A DNA stretch of 5,361 bases from Methylomonas sp. (GTDB taxonomy: Bacteria > Pseudomonadota > Gammaproteobacteria > Methylococcales > Methylomonadaceae). Shown here piece after piece: positions 4,761 through 5,361 of the stretch. A program made the position numbers and the translations under genes. The stretch lies in the NCBI GenBank assembly GCA_028688235.1, contig JAQTYP010000267.1, positions 1-5,361 on the forward strand, in the 5' to 3' direction. Position 1 is the stretch's first letter; each line of letters begins with the position of its first letter. A model generated the notes under the pieces. That model searched no databases, was not told the origin of the DNA, and saw only the letters and a list, made by a program, of their open reading frames with translations.

Positions 4761-5361
4761 ATTTCGATTTCGACCTTATCGGCATCCGCCATTGTCAAGG
4801 TAAAACAAGATTTATCATGGTATTTAGCATAACTTAATTCGGCCCGGTTCAGTTCGGCCAACTCCTTGGAAATATATAGCCCAAGACCGGTACCTTGATG
4901 GGATGTGGTAAAAAACGGCTCGAACAGTTTACTCAACTCTTCCTGCGAGATTCCCGGCCCTTGGTCTATCACGCGAACGCAAGGTATTCCAGCTATGCGA
5001 TCGGCTTCGAGCACGATGCGCCCCAATTCCGGTTTTCCGTATTTGACGGCATTTGTACAAAGATTGCTCAGAATTTGTTTTAGATGGCCGGGATCTATCA
5101 AAACGTTCAAATCGGCTTGTCTGCACTGCAGCTCAAAAACATCGCTGTGCTCGCAGCAATATTGGTTCTGTTCCTGAATGAATGCCTCGAGCCAGGGAAG
5201 CAACGCAATCTTCTGCTTCTGAGAGGCATTTCGCCGCGACAATTGCAGTATGTCCTCGATGATATCGTTGACGCGACGGCAATGATTTTGAATGATTTCC
5301 GTCAAGCGCAAATCCTGCGGCTTCAAATCCGGCGTTTCCGATAACAACTGGCCGGCATGGC
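4757..5361 (-). CDS. pilS: PilS-type sensor histidine kinase, C-terminal part (5' end outside window)
   Basis: About 200 residues are visible; the frame is open through the right edge (first complete codon 5359-5357, reading HAGQLLSETPDL), so the gene is cut by the window and does not start at the TTG at 5347. The phospho-accepting H-box should lie a few residues upstream, outside. Visible, counted from that first codon: the second helix of the dimerisation domain with IIQNHCRRVNDIIEDILQLS at about 22-41; N-box LKQILSNLCTNAVKYG at about 93-108 with both Asn; G1 box DQGPGIS at 132-138; F box LFEPFFTT at 145-152; G2 box GTGLGLYIS at 156-164. All ATP-binding boxes are intact, so it should be an active kinase. 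In known systems PilS is an inner-membrane sensor whose membrane helices and PAS domain precede this part; none of that can be checked here. Identification rests on resemblance to PilS and the coupled pilR. Confidence 0.9.
   Translation of the reverse strand, partial: HAGQLLSETPDLKPQDLRLTEIIQNHCRRVNDIIEDILQLSRRNASQKQKIALLPWLEAFIQEQNQYCCEHSDVFELQCRQADLNVLIDPGHLKQILSNLCTNAVKYGKPELGRIVLEADRIAGIPCVRVIDQGPGISQEELSKLFEPFFTTSHQGTGLGLYISKELAELNRAELSYAKYHDKSCFTLTMADADKVEIEI

Noticed and set aside
4905..5344. Several 60-90 codon plus- and minus-strand frames within pilS
   Set aside because: They overlap the kinase N, G1, F and G2 boxes of the true frame and show no protein-like sequence.

Overview
The window looks like chromosomal DNA of a free-living gammaproteobacterium. 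The nearly complete PilS-PilR type pair and the c-di-GMP-type genes, at moderate GC, would suit a methanotroph of the Methylococcales or a relative, but the lineage is an inference from remembered family resemblance and was not tested. No mobile element, tRNA, rRNA or CRISPR array is visible.

Layout, left to right. (1) Positions 1-432, minus strand: the N-terminal 144 residues of an HDOD-domain signalling protein, cut by the window edge. (2) Positions 433-617: a divergent intergenic region with a good promoter candidate for the HDOD gene, a weak one for the rightward gene, and two short dyads; neither gene has a visible Shine-Dalgarno sequence. (3) Positions 618-2423, plus strand: a 601-residue protein with a degenerate receiver domain, a helical linker, a GGDEF domain carrying GADEF, and an EAL domain with every catalytic residue in place; it is predicted to be a c-di-GMP phosphodiesterase. 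(4) Positions 2424-2805: 382 bp without a credible gene. It begins with a C-rich, G-poor stretch that resembles a Rho entry site and ends with a promoter and strong ribosome binding site for the next gene. (5) Positions 2806-3291, plus strand: a 161-residue protein I do not recognise, with one N-terminal membrane segment, a Lys/Pro/Ala/Thr-rich linker and a compact charged C-terminal domain. (6) Positions 3292-3413: a convergent gap rich in short palindromes. (7) Positions 3414-4760 and 4757-5361, minus strand: pilR and the 3' part of pilS, overlapping by 4 bp (ATGA) and transcribed leftward as an operon.

How they may work together: PilS and PilR are a sensor kinase and a sigma-54 activator that in known systems control type IV pilin transcription. 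The HDOD and EAL genes point to c-di-GMP or related signalling, which often governs pilus-based surface behaviour. A functional link between the two halves is only an inference from proximity, because the units have separate promoters and the pilSR operon faces away from the c-di-GMP genes across a convergent junction. The most novel items are the pseudo-receiver phosphodiesterase divergently paired with the HDOD gene, and the unrecognised membrane-anchored protein.
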